A DNA stretch of 64,000 nt from Camarhynchus parvulus. Its lineage: Eukaryota > Chordata > Aves > Passeriformes > Thraupidae. The stretch spans positions 61,290,965 to 61,354,964 of the forward strand of contig NC_044572.1 in NCBI RefSeq assembly GCF_901933205.1, read 5' to 3'. The notes under the pieces were generated by a model that ran no database searches, was not told where the DNA came from, and was given only the letters and a program-made list of their open reading frames with translations. Both the position numbers and the translations under genes were made by a program. The first letter of the stretch is position 1. Every line of letters begins with the position of its first letter. Below are positions 1 through 14,543 of this stretch, piece by piece.

Positions 1-3000
1 AGAAGTTAAAGTTCATTTTAAAAAAATTAAATTCAGTTTTTGATGGCAGCATTAGGCATCTACAGTGAGTTGTAGGCACTGTTAGGACCCACAGTTGTCT
101 TTGCCTCAGTGTGTATGTTTGTGCTCATGCTAATTCTCTAGAGGCAAAAAATTGTAGTCTGTAGTTGCCACAGCAACAATAACATTGCACTCAGAGTATG
201 GGTGGGTTTTCCCTACTTTGTACAAGAATGTTGAAAGTGTAGGCATATTGCTGTGAGACACTGTGAAATATGATAGACTCTTGAGAGAGAAAACACTTGT
301 TTGGTTTTTGTTCAGAGAATATAATTTTAATTTTGTGTTACCTTTATTGCCACTTCTCTGATAGGGTGTTATTTCCCAATTTGCAAACCTAACATTGCAG
401 AGAGGAAAATGGGCTCAGCAGTTTGGAAAAAGAAAGTTGCAGAGGTGTTCTGCTGATGCTAATCAGTAAATAAGATGAGGATTAGAAGAAAGAATGCTCA
501 GGGCATAGTGACATAACTATATTTCTGTTCCATTGTGGTCAGTTTTGTCAATGAAAAGATGACTGTAGCTGTTCTTTGCCATGAACCAGGATGAAAACTG
601 GAACTAGATAAAAGAGAAAAAAATACAGGGTAAGCTTATTTTCTTAAACCTGCTAAAGCAAAGTGAAGGAATGGAGAGGTTTGCTTTAGAAATGTGACTT
701 TTGAGAGGGATCATGGTGAAAGTGGTTGTGAGCAGCATGAACGAAATGGATCTAGGCCTTAGAGTAATAGAACTTGTTGAAAGATCATTTAGCTTCAACC
801 CTTGTGTCAGGGAACTTCCACTAGGCCATGCTACTCAGAGCCCCAGGTGGCCTTGGAGACCTCCAGGGACGGGGAGTTCACAACCTTTCTCGTCAAGCAA
901 AGAAGGGACTTATTCCCTTGTGTCTCCCAGTGTTTCTTCATGTTCAGAGAGACATGTGATAGGCTGCAGATTCAACAGTGATTAAAATTAGGGTATTTTT
1001 CATGTGGTCCAGACCTGGCTATGAAACCCTTTCAACAGGAGGCTGCGAAGGCCAAGAACTTGGCCAGAGCCAGAGTGGACTTGGATGTTTATACGACAGA
1101 CATGAGTTTCTAGGGTTAAAAAAAACCTTTTGGAGGAACCTGTTCTTTTGCTGGCTCTTTTCAGGGCTTGCTCTCTCTCCAGGCACAGGTTTCTGTCAGC
1201 CCTGCCTCTGGTGCTGCTGATGCCTTTGGGATCCCAAACCACTGCTGACAGTCCAAAGCATGGCTACTTCCATTATGGGTGGGTGGCTCTGCTAGAGTCA
1301 TCATCCCCTCCCAGACCTTGACTCATGCTGGATTTATTCCTTGAGTTTCTTCACATGGTGATAATATAGCAGGAAGCACCAGATCTCTGCAGGGAAGATT
1401 AGCCAACACCCCAGAGAGGTCACTTCTCTCACATCCCACTTTCAGGCAGCGCCAGCTGCAGCTGTCCTTCTGTTTATTAGTTTATATAAAAAGTAACTGG
1501 CTCCTTATATGTCTTGAAATGTATTCCCCTGTTGGGTTATCCTCTTACTTTTCTGTTCTGATTTTTAACTGCTGGGAGATTTTTGTCCATATGCTGAGCA
1601 CTCCCCCTCTGTTCAGTTCATGCTGCATATCTTTAATGCTGTATGTGATAGTTTCGTGATCTGCGTATATTCTTTGAATAGATTATGCCAGCAGGTGTCT
1701 GGTGAAGTCTGCCTTCATCCTTTGATAAGGTTCGAGCATCCTGATCTGTAGTCTGTTATCTCTCTGTTTATCAGTCATACATTTTTATGTGCACCATTAA
1801 CTCAGTCACCTAGGGGTCTCAGTCTTCTTGGTTTTTGGTTTTTTTTTTGCCTAGATAGAGTTGAGTTAGTGTTTAAATGATTGTCAGGACAAAATAGATT
1901 CTGTATCTGCCTTCTCTCTTTCCTTTTCCTTTGGCACTTCAGTTTTTGAGCATAGTCACTAACAAGGATGACATATCTGCCCAGTTTTAGAAGACCCTAA
2001 ATGGCAAGTGTGCCTGTTTGCTGTGTCTAGAATCAAGTTTTTGCAATGGCTTGGAGAATTTCTGTCTATGGGTGGCCTCATTTATTTGCTGACAGGTGGA
2101 ACTAGTGGCTTGTGGCCTGGAAAACTTCAGGTGGTCTTTGGGGACCCAAAGGGGTCGCTGGTCACCTCCAGCTCCTGAATCTTCTCCCTCTCATCCCATA
2201 CAAACTCCATGCTGCTCAGGTGCCCCCCAGCATCAGAGAAACTGAAACCGTCCCCAAATCTGAATCTGCACCTTAGTGCTACAGCAAACAGTGGGAAGAA
2301 CACCATGTGCATTTTGAGAGAATGAAGTTTGCTAAAAATCAGATCTGAAGTGCTTTCTCAAAATGCCTCTGAGATACCCAGATGTTAGTGGTATAAAACC
2401 TTGTGATAGGGAGGTGGAAATACATTTTGCAAGCCAGTTGGGCAGATCATGCAATGTCTTAGTTCTTTTACAGCATGTTTTTTTAGGTTTTATGTGTAAA
2501 GCACTTGCTTGAAAGGGAAATTATAATTGTTTATGCAACTTAAAGGATTGTTGAATTTCTTTTCCCTGGCTATGTTCAAATTCTTACGGTATTTTGAGAA
2601 GAGTTCACTTAGAGTTTTTGGGATTTTGTTGTTGTACTTTGCTTCTTGGATAATAAGTTGCCTGTCACTGCACAGTAGGAGCATCACTGCAATAATTTTA
2701 AAATGTAAGGACATTCTTCTCTTTTTTCCCTTACTGTTGAAGAGGAAAAAGTGAGACTTATTCCCATTGCCTAAGAAAAGCAAGTTAAGTTTCTGCTGTT
2801 GCTGACTCATAAGCATGGCAAGAATACAAAAATACCATTAAGCAAAGGTGAGTGAGTTTTTTCCTCCTCATATCACAGTTATCTTTGGAAAATATCAATG
2901 TTATAAACCAAAGCTCTGCTGCACTGCATGCAAACAGAACTACAGAGCTCCAGTGGGGGGATATGTAAAGAAGGCTTTAATGAGGCAAGGAAATTAAATA

Positions 3001-6000
3001 TTTTTTTCTCAAATATAGTATAGTGCAAATAAAATTAATTTATAGCAAAAGCCAAATATATCTTTTTTGTTTGTTTGTTTGCATTTCTTTATTCACCAAC
3101 TGACGGTTGTTCATGCTGTGTGTTTTCCTGTTAGTTTTTGTTTTGATTTGGTTGCTAAGTTTGAAAACTAGGAAATGTGGGCTTTTTTGGTTTTCATTAT
3201 TTGTTTGTTTAATTTGAGGGGGCAACCCCTCAAATTCCTTCAGAGCATGACTTTTTTGAAAGGTACTGATGATTTCCAAATATGTTAGTTTAGTGGTGGT
3301 TGATATGTTTGACTTGTGCCAAGTCCTGAGCACTTGTCATCTCCAAGGTACTTGTTTTCAATAGTGTCTGAAGCTGAGTGCCTAAAATTAGACATGCTCC
3401 TAAGTTCAGCTTTCAGAGATATTTGCTGTAGATGTAAGGTGCTCGTAACAGGCATAACTAAACAGCTGGGGTTATGTTCTTGTCTTTTTGCATGGTTCAC
3501 CATCCAAAATAAATGACCATGGAGCAAGTATGCTGCAAATTCTGAGCAGAAATAAGGAAGGAGAAAAAAAGCCACAACAGGACATTGTCACTGTGCACAT
3601 TTTGTTGGTGTCTTCTCTTCCTGTCACGATTCTGAAGGGATTAAGAATAAATCTGCAGCCCACATAAATGAAGGTTAGATAAACATGTCATATATTGAAA
3701 TACACAGGGCAATAATTTTACTTTTAAACTGTAGAACAATAGGAAGGACCAGTATTTTATGGTTGTGAAAGTGAGTATCTAGAAGTGGCAGTTAACACAG
3801 GTTTGCAGATTCCACATGGTCACTGTAATAGCAAAGGAATTAAATGAAGATAATTGTGTTTGAATTAGTAAAAAAGGAAAAAAAAACCAGCACATACAAA
3901 GTTCTTTGGAAATAGACTAAAAATGAAGAAAATAGCTATCTAGAAAATCTGCTGGCCAGCAGAATCAAGTGCCTTGGGGGAAATGTGTGACTCAGCAAGC
4001 TGCTGGAAAATATAAAGTTTTCATTGTTTTTGGAAGCAAAAAGAGTGAGTTTTACTATCTCTTATGTTTGCAAATATAATTGCCTAAATATAAACTGAAT
4101 TTCCCAATTAAATGGTTCTGACTAAGGTTTACTGCCAAAAAATGTGGCTGTGCATATATTTCCTGCCCTTGTGCCTTCTTTTTTTCCCCATGTGAAAAAC
4201 CTCTCTAATGTGCATCTAGTTGAGCTGAGTGAAAATTAATTCTAAAGAAAAAAAATTCTCTGCAGATTCAATGCACATTTTCCCTGGCCCTCACTACTGG
4301 CTTCCCAAAAGTTTTGTGTGTCCTCTTCTGCCTGTGGAAGGTAGCTGGGAATACTTTCTGTACCTCTTTCACCAAACTCTGTTGACTGCATTACTGGAGA
4401 GGGTATAGGCTCCCTTTACTTTGCTAGGTTGGAGCATGAGACAGCAACATAGATCTTCACCTTTCCGTGTTGATGTTCCCCAATATTATGTTTCTATGTT
4501 TGTCTGAAGAACTTGTTCTGTTCTTCACTCCCTCTGCAAGTGCTGTTCCTGTGTATTTCTGAGACAGAAAACTGCTTAGGCAAGGAATAGGACAGGAAGA
4601 AGTGAGGTTGTAGTACCTGCTTGGGGAAGCAGGAAACCGAATGTGTTTGAGTACACCCATTGTGTGGGAGCATGGTTACCCTAAAACTCTTCCACACATA
4701 TCTAGCACTAGATATGCTACCTTGCTTTTCTCCTGACTGGCATAGTTTGGTTTTTTTGGTGTTTTTTTTTTTTTTCATTTGGTTTTAGGCTTGAGTTTTG
4801 TTTAGCTTTGTTTTATCCCAACTCTGTTTCAGGCACTTGAAATTAGTGTAGAATACCAGCTTCTGGAATATGAAACCTTTTTATGGTGTCTTTAAGTGTG
4901 AAACCAAAAACTGAAGCATGAGAAACTATGGATCATTTTTGAAAACTTACTTATTCTTAGAACTAAATGAAGTCCAGTTTCACAATCCAGAGATTTCTTT
5001 TTGCTTCTGGTAAAGTTAGTGTGTGTAGTATAAATACTGTTTATAAGTCTGCACTGTACATTTCTGCACCTAAACTTACTCATCTAGAGTACTTTTACAG
5101 TAGAAGTACTTGTTTTAGAGTTATGCTTCAGAATTTTATAAATCCCAACCTATAATTGCCTTTTTTCCTCATTGAAATGAAAAGAAATTTAGATGGACAA
5201 GCTCTGCTATGGAGATGAATGTAAGGACAGATAAAACACATCCTTTTCTCTAGCAAAGTCCATGCATAAAGTTTTTAAGCACATCCTAATAGGCTAGTTT
5301 TACAGTGCCCTTGTTCTAAGTTCCTATGAACATGACTTGGTATTTAAATACAGGATGTTCCAGATTTTCTATGTTTAAGGGCCTAATAAAGGGTTACATA
5401 ATACCATTGCAATGTCTGAAAAGTTTAGTCTTTGATCAAGCCACTAATTCCAAGGATAATGTGCTTAAATTTAGCACAGTGCTGACAGTTTCTACAGTGG
5501 GGAGAAAAAACAACTTTCTTTTGGCATAAAATAACCTGTCAAGTTGGCAATTTTTTCCCCCTTACTGATATTTGTTTCTTTCTGTTGTGTGCACTTACTG
5601 GGACATCACTGGGCTAATGAGAACAAAACTGCTCTGTTTGTATTGGTTTGTTTTTTTAAAGACCACTGACATTTTTCTATAGAAAAGGAACTGAAAATAG
5701 AATTGCACAGACATTGCAGCAGCAAGAATGAGGCAAGATATTTTAGATGTGCCAGTTCCCATTCTACTGACGGATTGCACTTTAAGCCTACTGTTTTATT
5801 TTTAAATTGATGAATATGTGCAGGCTCAAGGCTTTCATCTGGCCTGAAAGTTAAGTGTGTTTCTGAATTGGGACTTTACAAACACTGCTATAAGGATCCT
5901 GCCATCTCTGCATTCAGGCAAGCCCCACTGGTATTTGGGGAAGATAATTTACATTGAAGTCACAGAAGGGTGGTTGGGTAGACAAACATTTGTCTGTAGT

Positions 6001-6994
6001 CCTTCTTTGTGTTTTGAATAAATCAGCTGTGTATTTATCAGTTACACAGACAAAATGAAAAGGTGCTTGGCCTACTGTGTTTTGTTCTAAGTTTTTAAAA
6101 ACTAAACATTTAAATGTGGTGGGAGATAAATCAGGTCTGTGTTGATGCTGTTCTTGGTGCTGCTTCTTTGAAGTTATCTACTCAAGAATGCAGGTGTAGA
6201 AACTGGGTTGAAATCTCAGGATCAGTGCTTGAGGCTGGTGAACTCGAGCTGAATCCTGTCTGATGAGACCTGTCTTGGTCCTGCTTCCTTTTTGGTGCTG
6301 TGGTGTCCATCCATTGGCTGCGGTGGATGAAGGGTCACAGTGTTGTGGATTGGGAGCTCAGCAGTGCTCTTGAGAGATGGTGTGGAAATACCATGTTTGG
6401 GATTTGGGGAACTCCTCACATCTGAAAAGACTAGCTGGGGTCAGTATCTGTTACCCAAGAATTCCTTTGTGAGAAAAAGGTGGGGAAGTGGTGTATTTAA
6501 TGATTATGGAAGCCAAGGATCCAAGCTCCAGATAGCTGCTGAGCCCTGCAGGTGGCTTAGAAAGAGAGGGGGAAGCAGTGCTGTGGTGCTCCCACCCTGG
6601 GAACTTCTTAGAGTTCTAGGGACTTTCAGAGAAGGCTTTGCAGGGACTCAAGTGTCTGCTTTGTTGTATCTTACTCTCCTGGAGTAGTTGTCTTCCTTGT
6701 TTCTGTTAGTTTTCACTTAAGCATCTCTCTCCTAACTTTACATATGTTTAAATGGAGCCTTCTGAGCATACCTGACAGAAGAGCTGGAGTGATGGAGTGA
6801 TGTGGTGATAGAGGGTAGATGGTACAAGATGCCATCTTTCCTATCAAAAGTACTGGATCCAAGTGGCTCTTTTGTGAAGAAGCAAGGCTGGTAGTTCTGG
6901 TATTGGTTTTTTTTGCTTGCTAATTTTGTTGGAATTATTTTTGGTGTGCCAAACTTCTTGGTTGGATAACAACACTTCAGTCCTCTTTTCCTTT

Positions 6995-7040
6995 TCTTAT
7001 TAAAATACCTGACCTTCTTATTAAAATACTCTGACCTTCT
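6995..7040. repeat. Short tandem duplication of about 23 bp
   Basis: CTTATTAAAATAC followed by CTGACCTT appears twice in a row with one base of difference in spacing. Confidence 0.8.
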
Positions 7041-10000
7041 AGCTCTAGTTCTGCTTTTAGACAGGTCTGACACGTAATACTGTGAAATACTCCACCGGCA
7101 CAGAAGTGTGTAAAATTATTCTTTTAAAGTATTTTTGGACTTAAAGGTACTGTAATTAGTGGGCTGCCTCACTGCTGAGCAGTCTGAAGAAGCGAGACAG
7201 ATCCTCTAATAACCTAGAGGCATTCTGGTTTAAAAGAACCACCAGGATGACTTAAGGCTCCAGATTGTTTGATTTTCCTGCTGTTCCTATTACAGGTAGG
7301 AATTAGTGCTGACTATCTTAGATACAAGGGAATTTCGTCATTTGGCATCACTTGCTGAGAGAGCAGTAATTAATGAGGTACAGGTAGTGGCAGCACATTG
7401 CTGCACAGAAATGATCATTGCTTAAACATCTGTTCAACATACAGAGTCATTATAGCTCAATGTGAGAGCTGTTGACAATGAGCTAAAGCTGGTTTTGGAT
7501 CAGGTCCACATATTAAATTTATCAAAGGTATGTGTATGGGAGTGTGACTTAGCATTATGATGTAGATTTGACTTCTCAAGCTTACTTTTGACTTAAATGT
7601 TTTTCCTTTAAAATTTTTGATGACTCAGGGTTTAATCTATAACTATATTTTGTGTCCTGCTAGTGATTATTCTGCTAGTGGTTTCATAGAGGTAATCCAG
7701 AAAGAACATCTGTTTCAAGTTTACAGTCTAAATCATGGAAGGATATTTGACCCTGTAAGCAGGGAAACAGAATTTACCCAGGAAAACAGCACAACAAGCC
7801 AAAATACTGTCAGTTTCGTATATTCTACTTCACCAACTCCATTTTCTGCATCCAACTGCACAAAAAATGCCAAGGCTATGACAACTTAGTGCTGCTTCTG
7901 AAGAGGACAATAATCTTAAATTAGTTATGCATATGTGCTTTTCTCTCTCTGTCTCTCCCATGACAGAAATTCTATTTTCAAGCCTTTGCTTCTGCCCCCC
8001 CAAAATCTTCCACAGGACTCCTGCAACACAAAGCCAGAGAAATAAGTTGTTTCTGTGTGGTACTGGAGATGTGACATGTCAGCAGTGGAATCAGTATTTC
8101 CCCAATGTAAGTTAATTTTTCTCCTCTCTGATCCATGCTGATTGCAGTCTGCAGTGTCTGGCTATGAACAGAAAATACAGCATCCTGCAAGTTTCAGTCA
8201 GTTCTGCTTCCTTTACAAATAAAAGCCTCTTTGTGCTGGCTCTCAGTGCACTGAGTTCTGTGCAAAGCAATACCGCTGTGGGCAGTAAGGGGAACTGCAT
8301 GGACTGTGTTACACAAATCCTTTTCCTTCATGGAAGCCTAGGTCAGAATTCTAGCAGTGGGAAACTTGACCTGGTCTCTATGGTATTGCCCTCCTTTTTG
8401 GAGATGCTTGTCCTCTCCCTGTGCAGAGCTAAATGATCTCTGCAGAGGATATTTGTCCTTATAGTTCATAAAAATAGTCTGGAAGATCAAAATATTTTGA
8501 GAAATTTCAGCAAGTATCAGGTATCTTTGAGATCTGATTAAAGACTATTCCATCTCTCATTCTTAACATGCCCCTTCTAAATATCACACTTTTGATGTTA
8601 TGAAATGCTCTAATAACAGCAGGTCTGTTTTTCAACATCAAAGTAGAAATGTCTCCTGCAAAGTGAACTTAAACATGTTGTTTGCTAGGTGTCTTTGGTT
8701 ATATGTGCAAAATAATCTTTTAAACATGGAAAAGAAATTACTGCATTTCTGTAGCTCTTGCTTTATTCTTTGGAAGAAAGGCATCACCCTGGAAGATGGG
8801 GCTGATCTCTGGCAGAGTGGAATGCTTTATTATGGCATTCCCTTTCCAAAATACTACCCGAGCACTGTTGTACTCTACAGACAGTGATTTGACTTGAATT
8901 GCTATTGCTGGCAGTAGTTTCTGTTAGCAAGGTTCTTTATGCTTTTCCAAATACTGAAAAGAGCTGTCTGGTTGACTGTGGTAAGTCTGTGAGTAGAGGA
9001 GACAGTCTAATTTACCAGATAAAAACCTTGTAACAATCTCCTAAAGGAGCTGTCAGATGCTCATTAGTACATGGCCACAGAGTATCTTGATCATGAGATG
9101 TAACTTCATCTTTCTACCGAACTACCGTGAGAGGCTTCTGCTCTTCTGTTCAGCAAATAAAATGCAGATTTAAACCTTTATTCTTTCATTTGGCTGGTAA
9201 GTCCAAGGCCTGGAATAAATTAGAGGCATCTTCTGCCATATCTATAACCTGACTGCATCATCTGCTACATGTTGAAGTGGACGTGGACCTGGATGCTGGC
9301 TGGGAATATTTTGACCGCCTGGCTGTGCTCAAACACATTTGTACTTCTCTCTGGGAATGTGTGTGAATGTGCAACATGCCTGGTTTTTATCCACAGACTG
9401 TGTGCTCTTGAGGACACACCAGCACCCTGTCATCAACAAGGGGCAAGTTAGCAGCGTGACTCCTGTTAGTGATTGTCAGAGTAATAGCATTAATAGGAAT
9501 TCTGCTTACAGAGGATGGTCTGGTTTGGGTGATAGACTTAATTGGCATTTGGAGTTTGGAGAGAAATGTGTGGTCAATTTGTTACATCCTCCTAGATTTT
9601 TGGAAAGTGAGATCAAATTTTCTGCAAGCCTAAGGGAGGAAAAATGTAGTAGAGGAAAAAGAAAGTATTTTTGTGGTCAAAACAGAATGCAGGATATTTT
9701 CTTTTGATACTTAACTGTAAGGAAAAAGTTAAAAGCGCTAAAATAAGAGGCTATGTGTTTGTACTTAACTATCTCTTCCTAGAGTGTGATCTAGTAACTC
9801 TCAACTGTGTATTGCCACTTTTTTAAATGGGGAGATTTGCAGATGCAAGGCTTATGGGGTGAGCAGAACTGGGTATCAATAGCCTACCTTCAACTACAAG
9901 AAGCAGTGACCAAGACTCTTGGTAATGATTTGGTTTAAAGGTGTATGGTCAGGTTTTGTCTCCTCTCATATTTTCTGTTTCCCATCTCAAGAATTTCTAG

Positions 10001-12547
10001 CTAGGAAAGGCACTTTCTCTTTTCTCCTTTTCAGATTTTTGTGGGATTTTTTCTCAGTAATTTTTCAGTGTACCAAGCAACACTTTACCTCTCTCTTTGG
10101 AAATCCTCTATGGCTCCATGACTTTCCTGTTATAGGGATTTGACAAGTTACTACTGTTGTTTGAGTTATTTTTTTGCCTCCTCAGCGTTCACCATGGAGC
10201 CAGTTTGCTCCCAACACAAAAAATGATAATTGCTCCTATTCGGTATTATTGACATCAAGCTCATGTCCTGCAAAGGGTGAAATTTTTAGATGCACCTATT
10301 TAACTCCAGGTATTTGGAACCTTTATTTTGTGATTTGACAATAGGCATTTGCCCTCAGAAGTGCCCACTTGCAAGTGGTTAATTGGATCAAATAAAATAC
10401 TGAGCAAAAAATTGTTTGGATTTCCTCTGAGAGTGGTTAGGAAGTTGAGGAGATGACTTTGCTATGTAAAAGGCCCTGCCTGTTGATGGAGATGACTTAA
10501 AAGGTGGTTCCAAATCCCTAGGAGTTAGTGCTTCCCCTTCACACAGCACCAGTCCAATATTTGCCAAGTTTCATCCTGTTAAAAATGGGAGAAGATACAA
10601 AGACTCAAGACAGATGGAAATGACCTTTTATGTACTTTGAGGGATTGGATTATAGCATAATCCAATAGGGGCATCTTGAAACCACTGTGTTTGGCTATTC
10701 TTGCATCAACATCATGGGTGCTTGGTGGGTTGGTTTGACCTGATTGCTAACTTTGTGTAAAACTCAGATTTGATATCTAAACATCACTGCTGAGTTATTG
10801 CTACTACAGAATTTGAAAGAATACAGGGAGGAACTACAGTTTATGTTTTTCCTTTGTTGTTCATACCTGCTCTGGATCCATCAAGCCTTTTAAAGTTGAG
10901 ACTAATAAAGAATTAAAGGATTAATTAAGCAGACAACAATAACGATCGACTCAGTTGTGCTGGAGCTGTTCCAGATTTTCTCTCTCTCCAAAAGTGTGGA
11001 TATCTTGTTTCTGTATTGCAAGACTGTCTCCAGCTGGCTGTGACTCAGACACAAGTCTTCCAGATGTCATTGCAGAATACTGTGATGAGACTGCCTTTCT
11101 GTCTTCCAGTGTTTAATCATGGAAAATGAAAGGAAGATACTGTCTTCTTTTGGCAGCATATCATGTGCTCTGGTTCCTAATTTTATTACTTCTTATTCTC
11201 TACAGCATGGAAGAAAGTGACTGTAAAAAGCAAAGGTGTTTCCTTTCTGCTAGCATGTTGAAACCAGATGTGCAAAATTTTGGTGGCAACACCAAAGAGA
11301 TGTGGCTAGCTAAAAACACGTGTCAAATGTCTTGCAATGCTGTAAAAGGTTAATTGGCATATAATTTTTATTTCCGTGTTGTTTTTGCCTGGACACCATT
11401 CATCAGTGTTCAGAAGCCCTGAATTTTCTGTTTATAAAATGTTTTTAGCAACAGTGGAAATAACCAAAAGGGAATAGTATGAATCCTTTTCTCTTTGGAA
11501 AGGGAAAGGAAGGAAAGCATGACTTAGTTCACTTGTGATGCAGCACAACATTTGGTAAATTCTTAGGGATCTGTTTACTTGGATGCCTTAAGTATGTCGA
11601 ATGAAGAATAAAACTAATGTCAAATGGAATGCAGTAAAGTCACTGTCAGATGAACTGTCAGCCTTTGTGTGCATGCATGTGAACACTGCATGTGTTTAAA
11701 ATGGTACCTAGAAATTACTAAGTAGAGGAGTTATATGAAAAGCTGTTGCATCCCTCTATTCCCTTGTGTAGTATTGGTGAACTATGAATAGCACACTCTG
11801 AAGGTACATATCTATAAGTAACTTGAACAGAAAGGGAGATAATAATTGTTTTCATTCTTCCTCTCTAAGTTTCTCAGGCCTAAAGCTTGGGAGAATTCTC
11901 TTTGACTGCACTGAGAATCTCCACAGTGTAGAACAGAGCAAGTCTGGTCTGTTGCCAGATTATTGCTTGCTGAGTGCATTGGGTCTGTGATGTTTGGCTG
12001 CTGTGCAGGAACAACCCTTATAAACCAAAACTCATTGAAACATAAGGGCAATGATTTGCCCTGGTACAAGGCTTTGCACTGACCCTTGCAAAAAGAGCAC
12101 GGAGTCTTGGTTAATTGTCTTGGTTAATTTGCACAACAAAATGAAGGTGTGACAGTGGCATGGTTGGTTGCACAGGTAACACATACTCAAAGGCCAAGGC
12201 AAGCATGAGCACGTGTATGTGAGGCTGCTGCGCTGTCCTTTGCTGGATGTTAACTTGTGACGAAGTCTCTGCCACATTTTTTGCTGGTGCTGCCACTGTC
12301 ATTCCCTGCCCTAGCTGTTTAAAGGATGTTACAGGTGTGTCTACTCTGGGATCTTGCACTTTCCTTATGCTGTGTGTGTGAGCATATGTATGTGAGATCC
12401 CAGCATCCTTAACATCTCAAACTGGGCTTACAAGAGCTGGGTGAAAGTAAAAAACAAATGCCTGCTTATCGTGATGGCTTTTCCTGGTGTAAAGTTTCCA
12501 TGAGTGGCGCTGCACAGAGGGGGTATTGTCTTTCAAACAATCAACCA

Positions 12548-12613
12548 CATCAGTTTCTGTGAGTCTTTGCACTTTCCTTCCATCAGTTTCTGTGAGTCTT
12601 TGCACTTTCCTCC
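12548..12613. repeat. 33-bp tandem duplication, two copies
   Basis: The unit beginning CATCAGTTTCTGTGAGTC occurs at 12548-12580 and again at 12581-12613, identical for the first 31 bases. It is a recent local duplication in intron 1. Confidence 0.95.
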
Positions 12614-14543
12614 TTTACACCAGATCAGAGAAGCTCTGCATGCCACAGAGTTGAGCTGCACTGGATGTGCCAGTGTGACCCCAAGCTGGAGCAGGATGGG
12701 GGGATTAAGGTTCACTGAACTGTCACTGATGAGTGGGCACCCATCAGTTTTGGGAACTTGCTTGGAAAGGATGCAATTAGAGCAGCCCTGTAGGGGCTTC
12801 AGTGGTTTCTGCTGCACCTCTGTCTGTGGAAGGGTGGGAGCAAGGTGTTGGCATTTTGAATGTAACTCTATGGTAAGAGACAAGTTCAGGATTTCTACTA
12901 CAGCATCTGGGTTTTGTGAGACCAGTGCAATTTTGTTCTTTTGTTCTTTTTGTTCTACAGATCTTGCACTAAAAATGAAAAATACTCGCTTTGGTTATAA
13001 TTCTGTGATACTATTTATTCTAAATGCTGGTTGCTTGCATGAGCAAGAAATAAATTGATATTGTCTGCTCCAAACAACTAGAATTCAGCATACCTAAATA
13101 TTTAAATAATTGCATTATTCTATTGCATGACTGCCTGCATCACTGAAATAAAGCAACTGCACCAATGAAGCCAACAAACCTTTAATGGAAGCATTTTCAT
13201 GAACAGCCAACACCATGTTGGACGTAGTCCACCAGAATAAAAGCACTTTGGGGCTATAGTATCTTGTTAAACACATTGTAAATGTTTTTGACAAGAAGCC
13301 TGGCAGAATCCAACCAGCCCTGGACAGCCAGCATGTCAGAGCATTTCCGAGTGAGATGTATTATCCTGTCCTGGACTGATAGCTTCGGATAATCCTCTAA
13401 TCCAAGTGATTGCTTAAATGTTGCAGCCTGCTTAGTTTTGCTTGGTCTGGGATGACTTGCTGCTGGAGAGCTCAGGGTGAATTCAAAAAAACCCCAAAAG
13501 ATTAAAAAGAAAAAAGCCAAAAAACAGGACTGCAACACTGTGACTGAATAAATGAATTTCCCTCCAGCTGCCCAGGGTTCAGGCTGGACTTAAGGATGTT
13601 GTATCCCAGTGGTGTATTTGCTCTGCTAGAGACAGCTCCTGGCTCTGTTTTGACTCTGACTTTGATCTGTTTTTCCTCTGACTTCTGGGATTTTTGCTGA
13701 GGCTGTCAAAGAGAAGGTGACTTGAAGAAGGCAGTGTGATGTCAGTTTTGCTCTGGAGGACACTGAAGCTTTTGCTTGTCCTTGTGTCTGACAAGAATAG
13801 CCTCTATTCCTGTTCTGTTTGCCCTCTGCATGTCTTGTGCTCCCACTGCCATCACTACCTCCTTGCAGCAAGGCCAGACTGATTTTCACATGCAGTAGCC
13901 AAAGAACATTTGAGAAACATATTCCTTTAGGTGTCTGCTTGATGATGGAGTTGTTTTCTTTGCACTCAAACCACAAAACAGTGGGGAGTTGGAAGGTATG
14001 TGTGGAAGATGCTGTGGAGTGGAGGAATTCATCTAGGGTGGCTGCCCTGTTCTCACTGCTAGCGAGCAGCGTCACATCAGCATTGTTGATTTTGCCCTTG
14101 TGTTGGGGTGGGGGACAGTCAGGTACTGGGGTAATATTTCAGAGACCCAGACTGCTTCCTGGCCCCTAGCCCTCGCCAAGAGGACAGAGAAGGGGAATGA
14201 TGTGCCCTGCACCTGGGCCAGGCTGGCAGCAGAGCAGAGCCTTCCTCCGAGGAGACAGAGAACCACAGAGCCCAGCTGTACCCTGGGGCAGCTGGAGCCT
14301 GACCTTCCTTGTCTGCTTCTGCTTCAGGCTGTGTGCCTGTTTAACCCCTTCTGTCACTGGCCAAGAAAAGTTACCACATGAGTTCACAAGTGAGAACGCT
14401 GAGAAGGGAAAGATTCCTAGCTCATTACTTTCTCCCCTTTTCTTACCTCTGCTCTTAATTGTTCTGAGAACAGAGAGAATCCTCCCCCTCCTCCTCCTCC
14501 TCCAAGAATCAAAACAGTTTTTTGTTTTGCTTGTCTTTTACAG

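Larger units (their letters stand above)
1..14543 (+). other. MBOAT1: MBOAT1 intron 1, 3' part
   Basis: This stretch carries no exon I can support. I looked for the first coding exon (in human it ends GIPLDQ before a donor) and for a CpG-island promoter and found neither. The longest open frames are not conserved-looking. The DNA is AT-rich and mostly unique, with TTTG-rich patches near 3067-3215, a short tandem duplication at 6995-7040, a 33-bp tandem duplication at 12548-12613 and a minus-strand protein-like segment at 13254-13538. The intron assignment rests on the phase-0 start of exon 2. Confidence 0.75.

Noticed and set aside
10644..10666. Perfect 10-bp inverted repeat with 3-nt loop (ATTGGATTAT / ATAATCCAAT)
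   Set aside because: Too short and AT-rich to distinguish from chance in 64 kb.
12504..13058. 184-codon plus-strand frame in intron 1
   Set aside because: Its start includes a 33-bp tandem duplication. There is no recognised domain, no splice context and no similarity I know. It lies within an intron and is likely chance.
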